Shown: positions 63,024 to 64,000 of the stretch, in pieces
Layout: each line of letters starts with the position of its first letter
How positions within the stretch are numbered: the stretch's first letter is position 1
From: Mesorhizobium sp. L-8-3
GTDB lineage: Bacteria > Pseudomonadota > Alphaproteobacteria > Rhizobiales > Rhizobiaceae
Assembly (NCBI RefSeq): GCF_016756615.1
Contig: NZ_AP023262.1
Coordinates: forward strand, 3,101,501 to 3,165,500
DNA: 64,000 nucleotides
Direction: 5' to 3'
Translations under genes and position numbers: made by a program
Notes under the pieces: generated by a model
What the model was told of the DNA's origin: nothing
What the model saw: the letters and a program-made list of their open reading frames with translations, nothing else
The model's database searches: none

Positions 63024-64000
63024 ATGAGCGGGAACACATCTTCGATCGATCGCCGGCTGTTCATGAAGGCAGGAATTGCCGGGCTGGCGGCTTTCTCTCC
63101 CGGGATGCAGCTCATCCTCGGCAAGGAGGCCAAGGCTGCCGGCAAGGTGGTCATCCAATATGACTGGCTGGTCTCGAACGGGCAGATCGGCGACGTGATG
63201 GCGCTCGAGAACGGTTTCTTCAAGGAGGCGGGACTGGAGGTCGAATTCAGCCCAGGCGGGCCGAATGCGGCGACCGTGCCGCCGGTCGTGTCGGGCGCTG
63301 CCTTGCTCGGCCAGTTCTCGGAGACGCCGCAGCTTTTCAGCGCGCGCGCCAGCGGTGTGCCGGTCAAGATCCTCGCCTGCGGCTACCGCACCGGTCCTTA
63401 CGCGCTCACCTCGAAGCCGGCCAAGCCGCTGCGCACGGTCGCCGACCTGAAGGGCATGCGCATCGGTATCCAGCCGACCGCGCGTTTCGTCATCGACGCC
63501 ATCGCGGCCACGAACGGCATCGACATCGACGATATCACCGTCGTCAATGTCGGCTTCGACAAGGCGCCGCTGGTGCGCGGCGAGGTGGACGCGATCGGGG
63601 GCTGGATCACCAACACCCAGGCGCTGAGCGTGGTCGGCGACGACCGCATCGACCTCCTGACGCGCGATCTCGGTCTCTCCTCCTATGCCGATGTCTATTT
63701 CGCCACCGACACCGCGATCGAGAAGGATGCGGAGACGCTGGCCAGCTTCATCGGCGCCGTCGGCAAGGGCTGGGGCTGGACCCATGCCAACCCTGAGGAG
63801 GCGGTCAGGAAGCTCGTCGCGGCGCGGCCCGAACTCTCCGTCGAATGGGAGCAGAAGACCATCGACCTCGTGCTGAAGCTCAGCTTCGACGCCGACACCG
63901 CCCGCGACGGCTGGGGCACTTTCGACCCTAAGTCGATCGGGGAACAGATCGCGCTCTTCGACAAGATCGGCCAGTATCCGAACGGTGCGCCCAAGGCAGA
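63024..64000 (+). CDS. Tat-exported ABC transporter substrate-binding protein (partial)
   Basis: The frame opens at ATG 63024 after GAGGAGAACAATA and is still open at the window end (325 codons seen). The N-terminus has a twin-arginine signal (DRRLFMKAGIAGLAAF, residues 9-24). The mature part resembles NMT1/TauA/SsuA-type binding proteins (VVIQYDWLVSNGQIGDVMALENGFFKEAGLEVEFSPGG; LKGMRIGIQP). It probably feeds an ABC importer encoded beyond the window for a substrate of the adjacent sugar-acid or aromatic pathway. Confidence 0.88.
   Translation, partial: MSGNTSSIDRRLFMKAGIAGLAAFSPGMQLILGKEAKAAGKVVIQYDWLVSNGQIGDVMALENGFFKEAGLEVEFSPGGPNAATVPPVVSGAALLGQFSETPQLFSARASGVPVKILACGYRTGPYALTSKPAKPLRTVADLKGMRIGIQPTARFVIDAIAATNGIDIDDITVVNVGFDKAPLVRGEVDAIGGWITNTQALSVVGDDRIDLLTRDLGLSSYADVYFATDTAIEKDAETLASFIGAVGKGWGWTHANPEEAVRKLVAARPELSVEWEQKTIDLVLKLSFDADTARDGWGTFDPKSIGEQIALFDKIGQYPNGAPKA

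Overview
The window is about 64 kb of GC-rich DNA from an alphaproteobacterium of the order Rhizobiales (Hyphomicrobiales), most likely in or near Phyllobacteriaceae (Mesorhizobium-like). The evidence is the rhizobial gene order of the flagellar region (visN, visR, flhB, fliG, fliN, fliM, motA, a DUF1217 gene, flgF, fliI, an accessory gene, flgB, flgC, fliE, flgG), a che operon with a cytoplasmic globin receptor, cheS and cheT, a Rhizobium-type inositol (iol) cluster, and rhizobial palindromic intergenic elements. No rRNA, tRNA or CRISPR array was seen.

Layout. 1-14009 holds flagellar basal-body, export and switch genes, the LuxR-type master regulators VisN/VisR and a membrane chemoreceptor. 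14080-17705 holds a GIY-YIG protein, a DUF2239 protein and an FtsK translocase without membrane segments. 17944-25650 is an accessory region: a type I secretion pair (HlyD-like adaptor and ABC exporter), a 2OG-Fe(II) oxygenase-like protein, two HExxH metalloprotease-like proteins (one exported), and a 468-residue protein built almost wholly of Asn/Asp-Glu-Gly triplets. Its promoter regions are AT-rich and unlike the surroundings. 25896-34575 holds a small conserved ORF and the che operon (globin MCP, cheS, cheY1, cheA, cheW, cheR, cheB, cheY2, cheD, cheT), followed by flagellin.

36105-41748 holds D-lyxose isomerase, phosphomannomutase and the reverse transsulfuration pair (cystathionine beta-synthase and a gamma-lyase type enzyme). 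41903-52547 is the myo-inositol catabolic cluster (iolG, an SDR gene, iolB, iolE, iolD, an iolC-DUF2090 fusion, an RpiR regulator and a second Gfo/Idh/MocA dehydrogenase), with GGAA-N6-TTCC type operator candidates. 52670-58164 holds an ALDH7-type dehydrogenase, then a decayed patch (broken DUF2493 gene, frameshifted Phd/YefM antitoxin, PemK-like toxin lacking a start codon), a 3-methyladenine glycosylase and small proteins. 58290-64000 holds a sugar-acid catabolic locus: IlvD/Edd dehydratase, FAD-linked oxidase, GntR regulator, VOC protein and a Tat-exported solute-binding protein that runs off the end.

The most unusual part is 17944-25650. My working model is a secretion system for an acidic, low-complexity, triplet-repeat protein, possibly hydroxylated by the oxygenase-like protein and processed by one or both zinc proteases, then exported by the type I apparatus. 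This assignment rests on gene clustering and visible motifs only.
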